Below, piece by piece: positions 52,596 to 61,025 of a stretch of DNA of 64,000 bases. The translations under genes and the position numbers were made by a program. Below the pieces are notes generated by a model. The model was not told the origin of the DNA. It searched no databases and saw nothing but the letters and a program-made list of their open reading frames with translations. The stretch is taken from positions 1 to 64,000 of the forward strand of contig JAOAPI010000124.1 of assembly GCA_025462865.1 (NCBI GenBank). The letters are read 5' to 3'. The stretch is from Candidatus Sulfotelmatobacter sp. Lineage in GTDB: Bacteria > Acidobacteriota > Terriglobia > Terriglobales > Acidobacteriaceae. The number at the start of each line of letters is the position of its first letter. Within the stretch, counting starts at the first letter, position 1.

Positions 52596-53795
52596 ATGAG
52601 CACGGCGGTAATGACCAATCGGTTGGAACTGAACTCCCTTGCGGAGACCACTTTAAAAGCCGCGACCCGTTTTTGGTTTCTAGTAGTCCTCATCGGCCAG
52701 TCAGTGTTCGCGTTTTCGGTAGCATCTTTCTATGGTCTCCCGGCGCTGCGAGGGGACTTTCACGGATGGAGTAAGCATATAACTCATGGTCACATCCCTG
52801 GCGACACCATGGGCAATTTCGCTGTCGGTATGCACCTTTTCTCGGCTGTCGTCATAATCCTCGCCGGAGTGCTTCAACTGGTCCCGCAAATTCGGAACCG
52901 GTTTCCCGTCTTTCATCGCTGGAATGGGCGTCTCTACGTCGTGACCGCTTTCACCATCAGCATTGCCGGTCTTTATATGATGTGGATCCGTGGCAGCGTT
53001 GGCGATCTTTCTCAAAACCTGGGAACTAGCCTCATGGCTGTGTTGATCATGCTCTGCGCCGGCATGGTGCTGCGCTATGCGATGGCTCGGGACTTCAGGA
53101 CCCATCGCCGTTGGGCGCTTCGCCTTTACCTTGTGGTAAGTGCGTCTTTGTTCATCCGAGCCGGGTTATTCCTGTCGTTTATCCTCAATCACGGCCCCTT
53201 TGGTTTCGATCCGGCTACGTTTCGGGGTCCGTTCCTCACGTTCATCTCTTTCGCACAGTACCTGGTGCCTCTTGCCGTTCTTGAACTCTATTTCCGGACG
53301 CAGGAACGGGCTGGCGCGGTTGGCCGGTTGGCGATGGCCGCCAGTCTTTTTATGTTGACCATTGCGCTGGGCGCTGGAATTTTTGCGGTCACTATGGCGA
53401 TATGGGTGCCTCAGGTTAAAGCAGCGTACGACCCCCGTACGTCCGTTGCCGAAACTCTCTCGGCAACCATCGTGTCACGCGGCATTGACCAGGCCGCGAA
53501 GCAATACTATGAATTGAAGGCTGCGGTGCCCGCCACATACAATTTCGATGAAGATGAACTCAACAGTTTGGGCTACCAACTCATTGGCGCCAAGAAGTTC
53601 AAGGAAGCCATTCGTATTCTCGAGTTGAACGCCGAGGCCTATCCACGGTCAGGGAACGTTTATGACAGTCTCGCGGAAGCTTATATGGACGATGGCAACA
53701 AACCCCAGGCCATTGCCAACTATCAAAAATCACTGGAGCTAAACCCAAAGAACGCCGGCGCCGTCCAGATGCTTCGGAAGCTCAACGCGCCTTGA
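52596..53795 (+). CDS. DUF2306 membrane protein fused to TPR domain
   Basis: The 399-residue protein has seven or eight helices (about 25-285) with a HRWNGRLYVVTAFTISIAGLYMMW segment and FRTHRRWALRLYLV, matching the DUF2306 family. From about residue 300 a soluble domain follows with two tetratricopeptide repeats (KFKEAIRILELNAEAYPRSGNVYDSLAEAY and NKPQAIANYQKSLELNPKNAGAV). The C-terminal TPR suggests a protein-docking role at the membrane. It starts 27 bp after the DUF4386 gene, last of the GntR operon. Confidence 0.82.
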   Translation: MSTAVMTNRLELNSLAETTLKAATRFWFLVVLIGQSVFAFSVASFYGLPALRGDFHGWSKHITHGHIPGDTMGNFAVGMHLFSAVVIILAGVLQLVPQIRNRFPVFHRWNGRLYVVTAFTISIAGLYMMWIRGSVGDLSQNLGTSLMAVLIMLCAGMVLRYAMARDFRTHRRWALRLYLVVSASLFIRAGLFLSFILNHGPFGFDPATFRGPFLTFISFAQYLVPLAVLELYFRTQERAGAVGRLAMAASLFMLTIALGAGIFAVTMAIWVPQVKAAYDPRTSVAETLSATIVSRGIDQAAKQYYELKAAVPATYNFDEDELNSLGYQLIGAKKFKEAIRILELNAEAYPRSGNVYDSLAEAYMDDGNKPQAIANYQKSLELNPKNAGAVQMLRKLNAP

Positions 53796-53864
53796 TTGGT
53801 GATCCGTGGGGCTGCCTGGCACGGAAGAAACAAGGATGAACGATCGCAACATTAAGTGCGCGGG

Positions 53865-56576
53865 CTACTCGATCTGCGGTCTCCACAATGGCTCACCGCC
53901 CAGCGACTGGTAAAAGCCCCAAGCCGCCAATGCCACGACGCTGAGCAAGGCTAGAACGGAGGCCGGCATGTACCAGGCTGACAGGTCCCCGCTGAAGGGG
54001 ACGTTTGCCATCATATCGATGGTGAAAATAGCGCAAGCCAGCGGCACAAGCCCGAAGCGATAAACGATCAGCGCCGCGATGGCGTAAACCAGAATCTGTG
54101 CGGGCAATTCCACCGCCACGTATGAAGTAGTGAATGCGCGAGGCAGAGCGAAGATGGCAACAAACGCGATTGCGGCCAGCCAGTCCTTGCGCAGCACTAC
54201 CTTCAATCCAAGAAGTATGAAGAAGAACTGCAACGTGCCCAGAATCGAAATTGGAACCTGCTTTAACCACGCCCCCAGCGCCACACGTCCCCCGGTCAGG
54301 TATTCGGTTTCCAGTAGGGCCGGAGAGGCGCCCATGCGCATCATTGCGATGTAGCGAATCTGAAAGATGAGAATCCAGAGCACGCCCAGCATCACGCCGA
54401 AGAGGATGTCGCGGCCCACTACCGGATCGCGAAATTGTCCTGACAATAGCCGGCTCCAGGAGATTATGGCGTGCGGCCACCGGCGCCGAACCCAGGGTTC
54501 GAGCGCGAGATATAAGATCCAGGTGGTCCCGGAGACAAGCAGGCCTGTGCTGATTGCAAGCACGAACAAAGCGAAAGTTTCGACGCCGGCCACCAAATGA
54601 CCGCGGCATAACCACAGCAACATCTCAAGCGCAAACATAACGGACGCCAGACGAAAAGCGCCTTCCCGATCGCCACGGCCTTGACGATAATTTTTTCGCG
54701 CCAAATAAATGGCTCCTGCCAGGACAGTAATAATCAAAGCGAGCGTGAGTATCGTACGCACTTTCTTACCGATTGAATCCTCGGGACTCTTCACGCGGGC
54801 GGGCTTAGTCCAGTCGCCGATGAGCGAAAAGAAAACCGGCTTCCCGTGGTGTGCCGCCGCTTCAACGCGCAACGGACGCGCCGTACCGGGCCAAAAGCCG
54901 GTCCACGCCCGGCGCTCGTCAGCTGCTGCCAGCGAGTTCCACAAAGGCTCCGTCTGCTTGAGATTTGCCGGATCAAGACCGGCTGCAGCGAACAACACAT
55001 TCCAGTCGAACGGCGCAGACTGCGGAGCCGAAGTTTCTTTCTGTGGAGGAATCGCCTGGAAATAAGTGAGCTGCGCCTGAGGATCGAGTTCTACATTGAT
55101 CATTCCGGAAAGAGTTGTTGGAGGATCGTCGGGCGTAAGGATTCCGGGATTGAGGAGTTGATCTTGATAACCCAGCGCCATCATCCGATCTGGACTTTGC
55201 CGGTACCAGAAGTGAAGCAGGGAAGGCCGACCTGCAAGCACGGCATTCCAGTTCGGATGCGGCTTGTCGTTTTTCTCCACCGAGTCTTTGAAATCGTTAT
55301 CGAAATCGAATCCGAAGCTGCTATCGGCGGGCCGCTCAGGATATCCGAGACGGGCGATGATGTCGCGCGCCTTTTGGGTCAGGACTTCCGGCGTCAGCTC
55401 CAGGTGAATCTTTTCCATCGCGCTGTAGTAAACGCCGAGAAAGGTGACCAGGCCCAACGCCAGCAGCAGCGCCGCAAGGCATGCGAGGGCGACTCGCGGA
55501 CGAAGGCCCGCGGTTTCGCCGGACGCCGCCACCAACTCAGGCGAAGGAGTTTCGCCAGCAGCCAGGGCAGCGGCCAGAGGATCTCCTCCGGGCAGCGCCG
55601 CCGCCACGCTAAGGACCGCTGCGGGACGCGCCGATGGCTCAGTCTCCAGGCAGCGCAGGATGACTCGTTCAATAGCTGGGTTTAGGTCTTTGACCACGGA
55701 CGATGGACGACTGAGCGTCTGTTCGGCGCGCGATTTTTGTTTTGGAGATTCAATGAAGGCGCGTTTGCCGGTAAAGACTTCGTACAGCACAAGGCCCAGT
55801 GAATAAATGTCACTGCGCGTGCTGACTTCTGTGCCCGCCAATTGCTCCGGAGCCATGTAGGCTGGAGTTCCGCTGCGAACTTCGGCTCCCTGAATCTGAT
55901 CGGCGACACCAGCCAAACCGAAATCGGTGATCACGACCTGCCCGCGCCCGTCCAGCATGATGTTGGCAGGCTTCAGGTCTCGATGGAGAACGCCTTTGGT
56001 GTGAGCAGCGGCCAATCCGGCGCAGAGTTGGCGTGCGATATCGAGGGCTTTATCTTCCGGCAGACGGCCAATGCGCCGCAGCAGCGACGCAAGATCTTCG
56101 CCATCGACATATTCCATGGTGAAGAAAGTGTGACCTTCCATGTCGCCGACGTCATAGACACGGCAAACGTTGGGATGGGAAACTCGTCGCGCAATTCGAA
56201 CCTCATTCTTGAAACGCTCGAGCAATCCTTGATCGCGGGCGGCCTCGTCCGGCAAAAACTTGAGAGCCACAGGCTGGCCGAGCGTGAGGTCGTCTGCGCG
56301 ATACACCTCCCCCATGCCGCCCTTTCCCAGAAGAGCAATGATGCGATAGCGACCTGACAGCAGGCGGCCAGGAAGGAAACGGCCTTCACTCAGATACTGG
56401 GCAGAACTCGAGGGTCGCGACGAGGACGAAGTCGCGGGCTGCGGCGGCAAGGGCGAGGTCGCCGTTGCAAAGTCCATCGTGGCGAGGTTGTCCGAATTAC
56501 CGGCGGGGGTTCCGCAAGCCGAACAGAAGCGTCCGGTTACGGGTAAGTCGATACCGCATGATGAGCACGAAGGCAT
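53865..56576 (-). CDS. membrane Ser/Thr protein kinase with zinc ribbon and polytopic C-terminus
   Basis: The 903-residue protein begins with a zinc ribbon (Cys4-x2-Cys7 ... Cys18-x2-Cys21), then a Ser/Thr-rich linker and a eukaryotic-like kinase domain (about 77-330). All kinase landmarks are present: GKGGMGEVY P-loop, Lys106 in VALKFL, HRD (198-200), DFG (218-220) and APE. A transmembrane helix at about 358-384 leads to a domain of about 230 residues, then roughly eight helices (about 610-890). An active kinase is expected; the large membrane tail is of unknown type. It is divergent from the glycosyltransferase gene. Confidence 0.9.
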   Translation of the reverse strand: MPSCSSCGIDLPVTGRFCSACGTPAGNSDNLATMDFATATSPLPPQPATSSSSRPSSSAQYLSEGRFLPGRLLSGRYRIIALLGKGGMGEVYRADDLTLGQPVALKFLPDEAARDQGLLERFKNEVRIARRVSHPNVCRVYDVGDMEGHTFFTMEYVDGEDLASLLRRIGRLPEDKALDIARQLCAGLAAAHTKGVLHRDLKPANIMLDGRGQVVITDFGLAGVADQIQGAEVRSGTPAYMAPEQLAGTEVSTRSDIYSLGLVLYEVFTGKRAFIESPKQKSRAEQTLSRPSSVVKDLNPAIERVILRCLETEPSARPAAVLSVAAALPGGDPLAAALAAGETPSPELVAASGETAGLRPRVALACLAALLLALGLVTFLGVYYSAMEKIHLELTPEVLTQKARDIIARLGYPERPADSSFGFDFDNDFKDSVEKNDKPHPNWNAVLAGRPSLLHFWYRQSPDRMMALGYQDQLLNPGILTPDDPPTTLSGMINVELDPQAQLTYFQAIPPQKETSAPQSAPFDWNVLFAAAGLDPANLKQTEPLWNSLAAADERRAWTGFWPGTARPLRVEAAAHHGKPVFFSLIGDWTKPARVKSPEDSIGKKVRTILTLALIITVLAGAIYLARKNYRQGRGDREGAFRLASVMFALEMLLWLCRGHLVAGVETFALFVLAISTGLLVSGTTWILYLALEPWVRRRWPHAIISWSRLLSGQFRDPVVGRDILFGVMLGVLWILIFQIRYIAMMRMGASPALLETEYLTGGRVALGAWLKQVPISILGTLQFFFILLGLKVVLRKDWLAAIAFVAIFALPRAFTTSYVAVELPAQILVYAIAALIVYRFGLVPLACAIFTIDMMANVPFSGDLSAWYMPASVLALLSVVALAAWGFYQSLGGEPLWRPQIE

Positions 56577-56647
56577 GGATTTTCCCGCTACAGTCTACCT
56601 TGTAAGTGCGTCGCTTGTTCGGAGGCGCATGTATTACCATCCGAACG

Positions 56648-58237
56648 ATGAGCTCGCACCTACGTCGTTGGTTGGCTGATCCGTTAATTCTGTTGTGCCT
56701 CGCGGCAGGTCTGCTGGCGTTTGTGGTGCAATCCGGAGAACTCGGCACGGCCGACACGATGCATCGGCTGCAGACCACACACTGGCTGTGGACCTCCGAG
56801 CCGCAGGTTTTTCCCAACGAGTATCCTGAGTTCGGCCTACACGGGCGCGGTGGCCGACTCTATAGTTGGTACGGGATTGGGCAGTCGTTGTTGATGCTGC
56901 CCACCGATCTTGTCGGCACCTTGATCGCACACCAGAAAATATTCTCTGGTTATGGCGACGATCCGGCGGTCCGCAGCATTGTCGTCAGCTACAGCACGAG
57001 CATCCTGGTGAATGTGCTCACCGCCTTGGTGAGCTTTCGTTTGCTTCGGCAGTTGCGGTTCTCTCTAAGAGAATCGGTACTGGGTGTACTGGCGCTGTTG
57101 TTCTGCACCACGCAACTGCATTACACCCAGAACATGATGGAGAACAATTACATCCTGCTGCTCACGCTGACGGGATTCTCTTATCAGTATGAATGGTTGC
57201 GGACAGGGAACCGTCGAGCTTTATTTTGGGGGAGTGCCGCCCTCGGTCTGAACTTGCTGACGCGCCTGACCACTGGCCTGGACGTTATTGCGGGAGGTAT
57301 CTTTATTTTGCTCGTGCTTTGGTTTGAAAGAGTGCGAGGAAAAGAATTGTGGCGGCAGTTGCTGGGTTATTGCAAAATCGCTGCTCCCGTGTATGGATTT
57401 TTCTTGCTGATTGACAGAATTTATCAATTCTACCGTTTCGGATCGTTTACTAACACGTATGTCTCTCTGTTTGCTAAAGAACAGCGGTTGGCAGATCCCA
57501 CGCTTCCCTGGAATTTTCCGTGGAGCACTCCGTTTTACCAAGGCTTTCTGGGCCCATTTTTTAAGCCGGAGAAGTCGGTTTTTCTTTTCGATCCGCTGCT
57601 GGGGCTGGCAATTTTGCTTCTTGTTATCTTGTGGAGCCGCTTGTCGCCTGAAGTTCGCGCATATGGGTTGACCTCCTTGTTTCTGCTGGTCGGCTACATT
57701 TGTTTCTATGCGCGCTATACCTATTGGGCCGGCGATTTTGCGTGGGGTGATCGTTACGTTTCGACGTCGGTGGAATTGGTGGCGTTGCTGGCGGTGCCGA
57801 TGTTGGTCAGTTATCGCGAGAATATGAGCTCTTGGATCTGGCGTTCTGGAATCGCGTTGATTGCGGTCAGTCTGGTAATCCAGCTTGCATCGTTGGCATT
57901 TTGGGTGCCATTGGAAATTTATCAGATGGAGACGTTAGGCCATCCCACGATCGTGATCGCGTTGCGGTTCAAGAATATTGTGGCATTTGCTTTTGGCAAG
58001 ATGGATACATGGGGATTGAATAATGAATCTATGACGCAGGATGCGTGGGACTACGTTCACATTACGACGTGGAATTTTTTGCCATTCTTGCTAAGGAGAG
58101 TTGGGGCGGTGCCTGGGTGGGTAGTAAACACGGCATTTGCGCTGTGGGGAGCTGGGTTAGCAGTGTTGCTCTTTGTTTGCGGTAGATTACTGCGCATGGT
58201 GGAATGGCAGAAACTGTTGGTAGAAGGTAGACAATGA
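56648..58237 (+). CDS. polytopic membrane glycosyltransferase-like protein
   Basis: The 529-residue protein has about 11 hydrophobic helices with an N-terminal periplasmic loop (GELGTADTMHRLQTTHWLW). Further loops are rich in Trp, Tyr and Phe (SWYGIGQSLLMLP, YTYWAGDFAWGDRYV). The pattern resembles GT-C enzymes (mannosyl/arabinosyltransferase type), which use lipid-linked sugars; the catalytic Asp cannot be fixed. ATG 56648 is used; GTG 56606 would add 14 residues. Its stop overlaps the vapB start (ATGA), so toxin-antitoxin translation is coupled to it. Confidence 0.7.
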   Translation: MSSHLRRWLADPLILLCLAAGLLAFVVQSGELGTADTMHRLQTTHWLWTSEPQVFPNEYPEFGLHGRGGRLYSWYGIGQSLLMLPTDLVGTLIAHQKIFSGYGDDPAVRSIVVSYSTSILVNVLTALVSFRLLRQLRFSLRESVLGVLALLFCTTQLHYTQNMMENNYILLLTLTGFSYQYEWLRTGNRRALFWGSAALGLNLLTRLTTGLDVIAGGIFILLVLWFERVRGKELWRQLLGYCKIAAPVYGFFLLIDRIYQFYRFGSFTNTYVSLFAKEQRLADPTLPWNFPWSTPFYQGFLGPFFKPEKSVFLFDPLLGLAILLLVILWSRLSPEVRAYGLTSLFLLVGYICFYARYTYWAGDFAWGDRYVSTSVELVALLAVPMLVSYRENMSSWIWRSGIALIAVSLVIQLASLAFWVPLEIYQMETLGHPTIVIALRFKNIVAFAFGKMDTWGLNNESMTQDAWDYVHITTWNFLPFLLRRVGAVPGWVVNTAFALWGAGLAVLLFVCGRLLRMVEWQKLLVEGRQ

Positions 58238-58488
58238 GCTTAAATATCAAAAGCGAACAAACTCATCGCCTAGCGCGGGAATTGGCGCGGTTAACGGGGG
58301 AGACCATGACGGCGGCCGTGGACAAGGCGGTCCGAGAAAGGCTGGAACGGCTTCGCAGCGATAAGAACACCGGGTTGGCGGAGCGACTGCTAAAAATCGG
58401 GAGGGAGTGCGCCGCTCATCTGAAGGAACCTTATCGGTCCATTGATCACGGCGAATTGTTATACGACGAGAAAGGACTACCGCGGTGA
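58234..58488 (+). CDS. vapB: VapB antitoxin (Rv0623-like family)
   Basis: The 84-residue protein starts MSLNIKSEQTHRLARELARLTGETMTAAVDKAVRERLERLR, the pattern of the VapB_antitoxin transcription-factor family. It is followed by a toxin-binding tail. The ATG overlaps the stop of the membrane glycosyltransferase gene and its own stop overlaps the GTG of vapC. Confidence 0.92.
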   Translation: MSLNIKSEQTHRLARELARLTGETMTAAVDKAVRERLERLRSDKNTGLAERLLKIGRECAAHLKEPYRSIDHGELLYDEKGLPR

Positions 58489-58877
58489 TCCTCGATGCCT
58501 CGGCCGTGGTTGCTATTTTGCGCGCCGAACCGGAGGCGCCGGCGATGGCGCTGGCCATCGATCTAGGCGTAGCCTGTCGCATCTCTGCCGTCAATTATCT
58601 GGAAGCCGCCATTGTGATCGACAGCGGTCGAGATCCCATAGCCAGCCGCCGCTTCGACGATTTTTTTCGCGAAGCGGAAATTGTCGTTGAGCCAGTGACA
58701 CTCGGGCAAGCGAAGATCGCGCGAGAGGCCTATCGCGATTTTGGCAAAGGACGCCGCCGGGCTGGCCTCAACTTTGGGGACTGCTTCGCTTACGCGCTGG
58801 CGAAGGAGAAAAGCGAGACGCTGCTGTTCAAGGGTAACGATTTCCGGCGCACAGATATTGAACGGGCCGAACATTAA
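58485..58877 (+). CDS. vapC: VapC toxin (PIN ribonuclease)
   Basis: The 130-residue PIN-domain protein starts at GTG 58485. The acidic residues Asp4 (ILDASAV), Glu40 (NYLEAAIV), Asp99 (FGDCFAYALA) and Asp119 (GNDFRRTD) are intact. It is a functional-looking RNase toxin coupled to the antitoxin by a 4-nt overlap. It differs in family from the pair at 47522-48148. Confidence 0.93.
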   Translation: MILDASAVVAILRAEPEAPAMALAIDLGVACRISAVNYLEAAIVIDSGRDPIASRRFDDFFREAEIVVEPVTLGQAKIAREAYRDFGKGRRRAGLNFGDCFAYALAKEKSETLLFKGNDFRRTDIERAEH

Positions 58878-58904
58878 GCCGCAAACTCGATCCCCCAGAG
58901 CGCA

Positions 58905-59060
58905 TCATGCCGCCTTGCGGCGAGCCACTTTTGACGCTTGCTTACTAAGAGCGGTACGGGTGGCCTTCGGGAGATGGGCGATTGTCCGTTTCTTTTTTGC
59001 GGCGCTGGCTGCTTTCTTGATATTTTTTCGGGCTGCTGATCTTTGTTTTGCGCTCGGCAT
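58905..59060 (-). CDS. 51-residue Lys/Ala/Arg-rich basic protein
   Basis: The short ORF starts with ATG 59060, preceded by GAGGACTTCTT (a ribosome site with spacer of about 7 nt). It reads MPSAKQRSAARKNIKKAASA, then a KKKRTIAHLPKATRTAL segment and ends KVARRKAA. About a third of the residues are Lys or Arg, with many Ala, like the tails of histone H1-like or small nucleoid proteins. Similar short PxAKKQR...-type proteins occur in Acidobacteriota (from memory). DNA or RNA binding is likely; function unknown. It is convergent with vapC. Confidence 0.7.
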   Translation of the reverse strand: MPSAKQRSAARKNIKKAASAAKKKRTIAHLPKATRTALSKQASKVARRKAA

Positions 59061-59173
59061 AAGAAGTCCTCAAGATGTGAGCGAAGTTACGGATGTTTAG
59101 ATAGAAAGATTGCGGCAAGAGTTGGTTGCAAATCGATGTTCGCCGTTAGATCTCTTCCCGCGCGACTCTCTTT

Positions 59174-60007
59174 TTAAGCGCTCAGCCGTTGCGATTGGAC
59201 TTCTAATCGGGTAGGACCGGCAGGCGGGACCAATTTTTTCATTTCGGAGGCAGTGGTCCACGCCAGACTGGTGGCTGGAACACGGTAGAGCTCGATGGGC
59301 AGGCTCTCGAGATACTTCGACAGCGGCCGGAATGAACCCTTCCCGCCATAGTCGTGCCAGAATACGAAACCTCGGGGCGACATCATAACCGCCATTTTCA
59401 ACGTATCGTTGCGAACGAATTCCTCCGCATGCGCACCGTCGATAAAACCGAGTTCAACGCTATTGCCGAAGGGTTCCGGGTCAAAGGTCATGGAATCGCA
59501 ATATATCTGCCGGTAACGACCAGCCAGCCCTGCCCTTCTCAGGTAGGCCTCCGGTTGGCGATCCTGCACCAACGCAACGTCGGTGGGGAGATGGTGTGCA
59601 AGGTCGCCTCCGTCGGGCGGAAGGTCGAGGGTAAAGACCTCGCAGTTCGAAGGCGAGTTCAAGATGAAGACTGCCGTTGTTCTCCCATTGAACGTACCAA
59701 TCTCAAAAATACGGGCAGGTTTGCACAGCTTGGTGACCGCAGCCAAGGTAAGGATTTCGCGAGGATCGGTCCCCCCTCCAGTCTGAAAGAGCAAAGGCAC
59801 GCTTAAGGTGTCGAAATCGTGTGCAGCAAAATCCCGGAGGGGGTTTTTAACAGGCAATCCTATTTCCATGAGTTCATCGTATTTTTGCAGAGTGACGGAA
59901 ATATAATTACGCAACAACGAAGGGTTTCGAGCGGCAAGGCGGAAGGAGCATATGTTCAGCGCCTTTGCGCCTTCGATGGACTCGCGTAACCGTCGACCAA
60001 GATTCAT
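59174..60007 (-). CDS. class I SAM-dependent methyltransferase-like protein
   Basis: The 277-residue protein has the SAM-binding loop IFEIGTFNGRTT near residue 100. An acidic-loop segment VFTLDLPPDGG follows, then GFIDGAHAEEFVRNDTLKMAVMMSPRGFVFWHDYGGKGS, the Methyltransf_24 pattern. An N-terminal helical extension of about 70 residues precedes the fold. The target is unknown; sugar or peptide O-methylation is common in this group. It stands alone on the minus strand. Confidence 0.82.
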   Translation of the reverse strand: MNLGRRLRESIEGAKALNICSFRLAARNPSLLRNYISVTLQKYDELMEIGLPVKNPLRDFAAHDFDTLSVPLLFQTGGGTDPREILTLAAVTKLCKPARIFEIGTFNGRTTAVFILNSPSNCEVFTLDLPPDGGDLAHHLPTDVALVQDRQPEAYLRRAGLAGRYRQIYCDSMTFDPEPFGNSVELGFIDGAHAEEFVRNDTLKMAVMMSPRGFVFWHDYGGKGSFRPLSKYLESLPIELYRVPATSLAWTTASEMKKLVPPAGPTRLEVQSQRLSA

Positions 60008-60252
60008 CGACCTGCCTCGAAAAGCAAAATCTAGGGACGCCTAGAGCAGACGACCTTTGTCACGGGCAAAAAGAAAAAAGCGAGATTCTCTCTCCGTAAC
60101 GGCAGCGATTATACACCCCGCTTGCCATGTCTGGTTCGGCCTGGCTATAGATCCTAACAAATTGATATGAGCTGGTGATAAGGATTAGATAGGCGAAGCC
60201 GCGGGGAAAGCTGTTTCGAATATTTGCGGCGCGACAATCCCTCCTTCAAGCT

Positions 60253-60972
60253 TCAATCATATTTCTCATAACGGATCGACTTCCGGTCCCATCCGATTGA
60301 TTTCAGCAACTCCCGATTTGCTTTTACCATCTTGTCGAGCCCGCAGATGTAGGCGTGCATGTCGGAGCGACCTTGGGCGATTTCCGGAACATGCTCCTGC
60401 ACATAGCCGCGCAAGCCCGTCCATTCGGCGCTGCCACGACTCAGTACGGGTCGGTAATGAAAATTCGGGCGCTCGGCAGTAAGACGCTGAAACTCTTCGT
60501 GATAGTAAATGTCTTTTTCGTAGCGATTACCAAACAAAAGCCAGAGTTGCTTGCCCTGATGTCGCGACTCGTCTGCCAGCAGCCAGTGCAGCATCGAGCG
60601 GAAGGGAGCAATGCCGGTGCCGGTGGCAATGAAAAGCGTGTCACGCATTGGGGGGTGCAAGATGAAATCGCCAAATGGACCCTGGCAGGCGATCTCATCG
60701 CCTACTTTCATATCACACAAGAATTTTGACATGAAACCGTCCTGTACTCGATTGAGGCAAAGAGCGAAGCGAGGGTCCTCTGCTGGAGGTGAGGCGATAG
60801 AGTAAGCGCGGGTAAGTTCCTCTCCATCGGATTTGGATTGTTTGAACGAGAGCCACTGTCCCGCGACGAAACCAAAGCGCCTCATGCCCAGCATCTCGAA
60901 CTCCAGATGTTTCGTGAGTTCGGAAAGACGTTCGGAACGCACCAGGTGGGCAATATGAGTTTGGAAGGCCAC
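60253..60972 (-). CDS. ferredoxin/flavodoxin-NADP+ reductase-like flavoprotein
   Basis: The 239-residue flavoprotein has the FAD motif RAYSIASPP (about 55-63), the pyridine-nucleotide loop IATGTGIAPFRSM (about 115-127) and a final CGLDKMVKANRELLKSIGWDRKSIRYEKYD-like segment. It lacks a 2Fe-2S domain, so it is the FPR type that passes electrons between NAD(P)H and ferredoxin, flavodoxin or an oxygenase partner. The start is GTG 60972. It lies 53 bp after glmS on the same strand. Confidence 0.88.
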   Translation of the reverse strand: MAFQTHIAHLVRSERLSELTKHLEFEMLGMRRFGFVAGQWLSFKQSKSDGEELTRAYSIASPPAEDPRFALCLNRVQDGFMSKFLCDMKVGDEIACQGPFGDFILHPPMRDTLFIATGTGIAPFRSMLHWLLADESRHQGKQLWLLFGNRYEKDIYYHEEFQRLTAERPNFHYRPVLSRGSAEWTGLRGYVQEHVPEIAQGRSDMHAYICGLDKMVKANRELLKSIGWDRKSIRYEKYD

Positions 60973-61025
60973 TGGTTATTTGGATGAGAGTTAGTCCAGT
61001 GAAGAAGCAAAAGTTGCGTCAGGCT

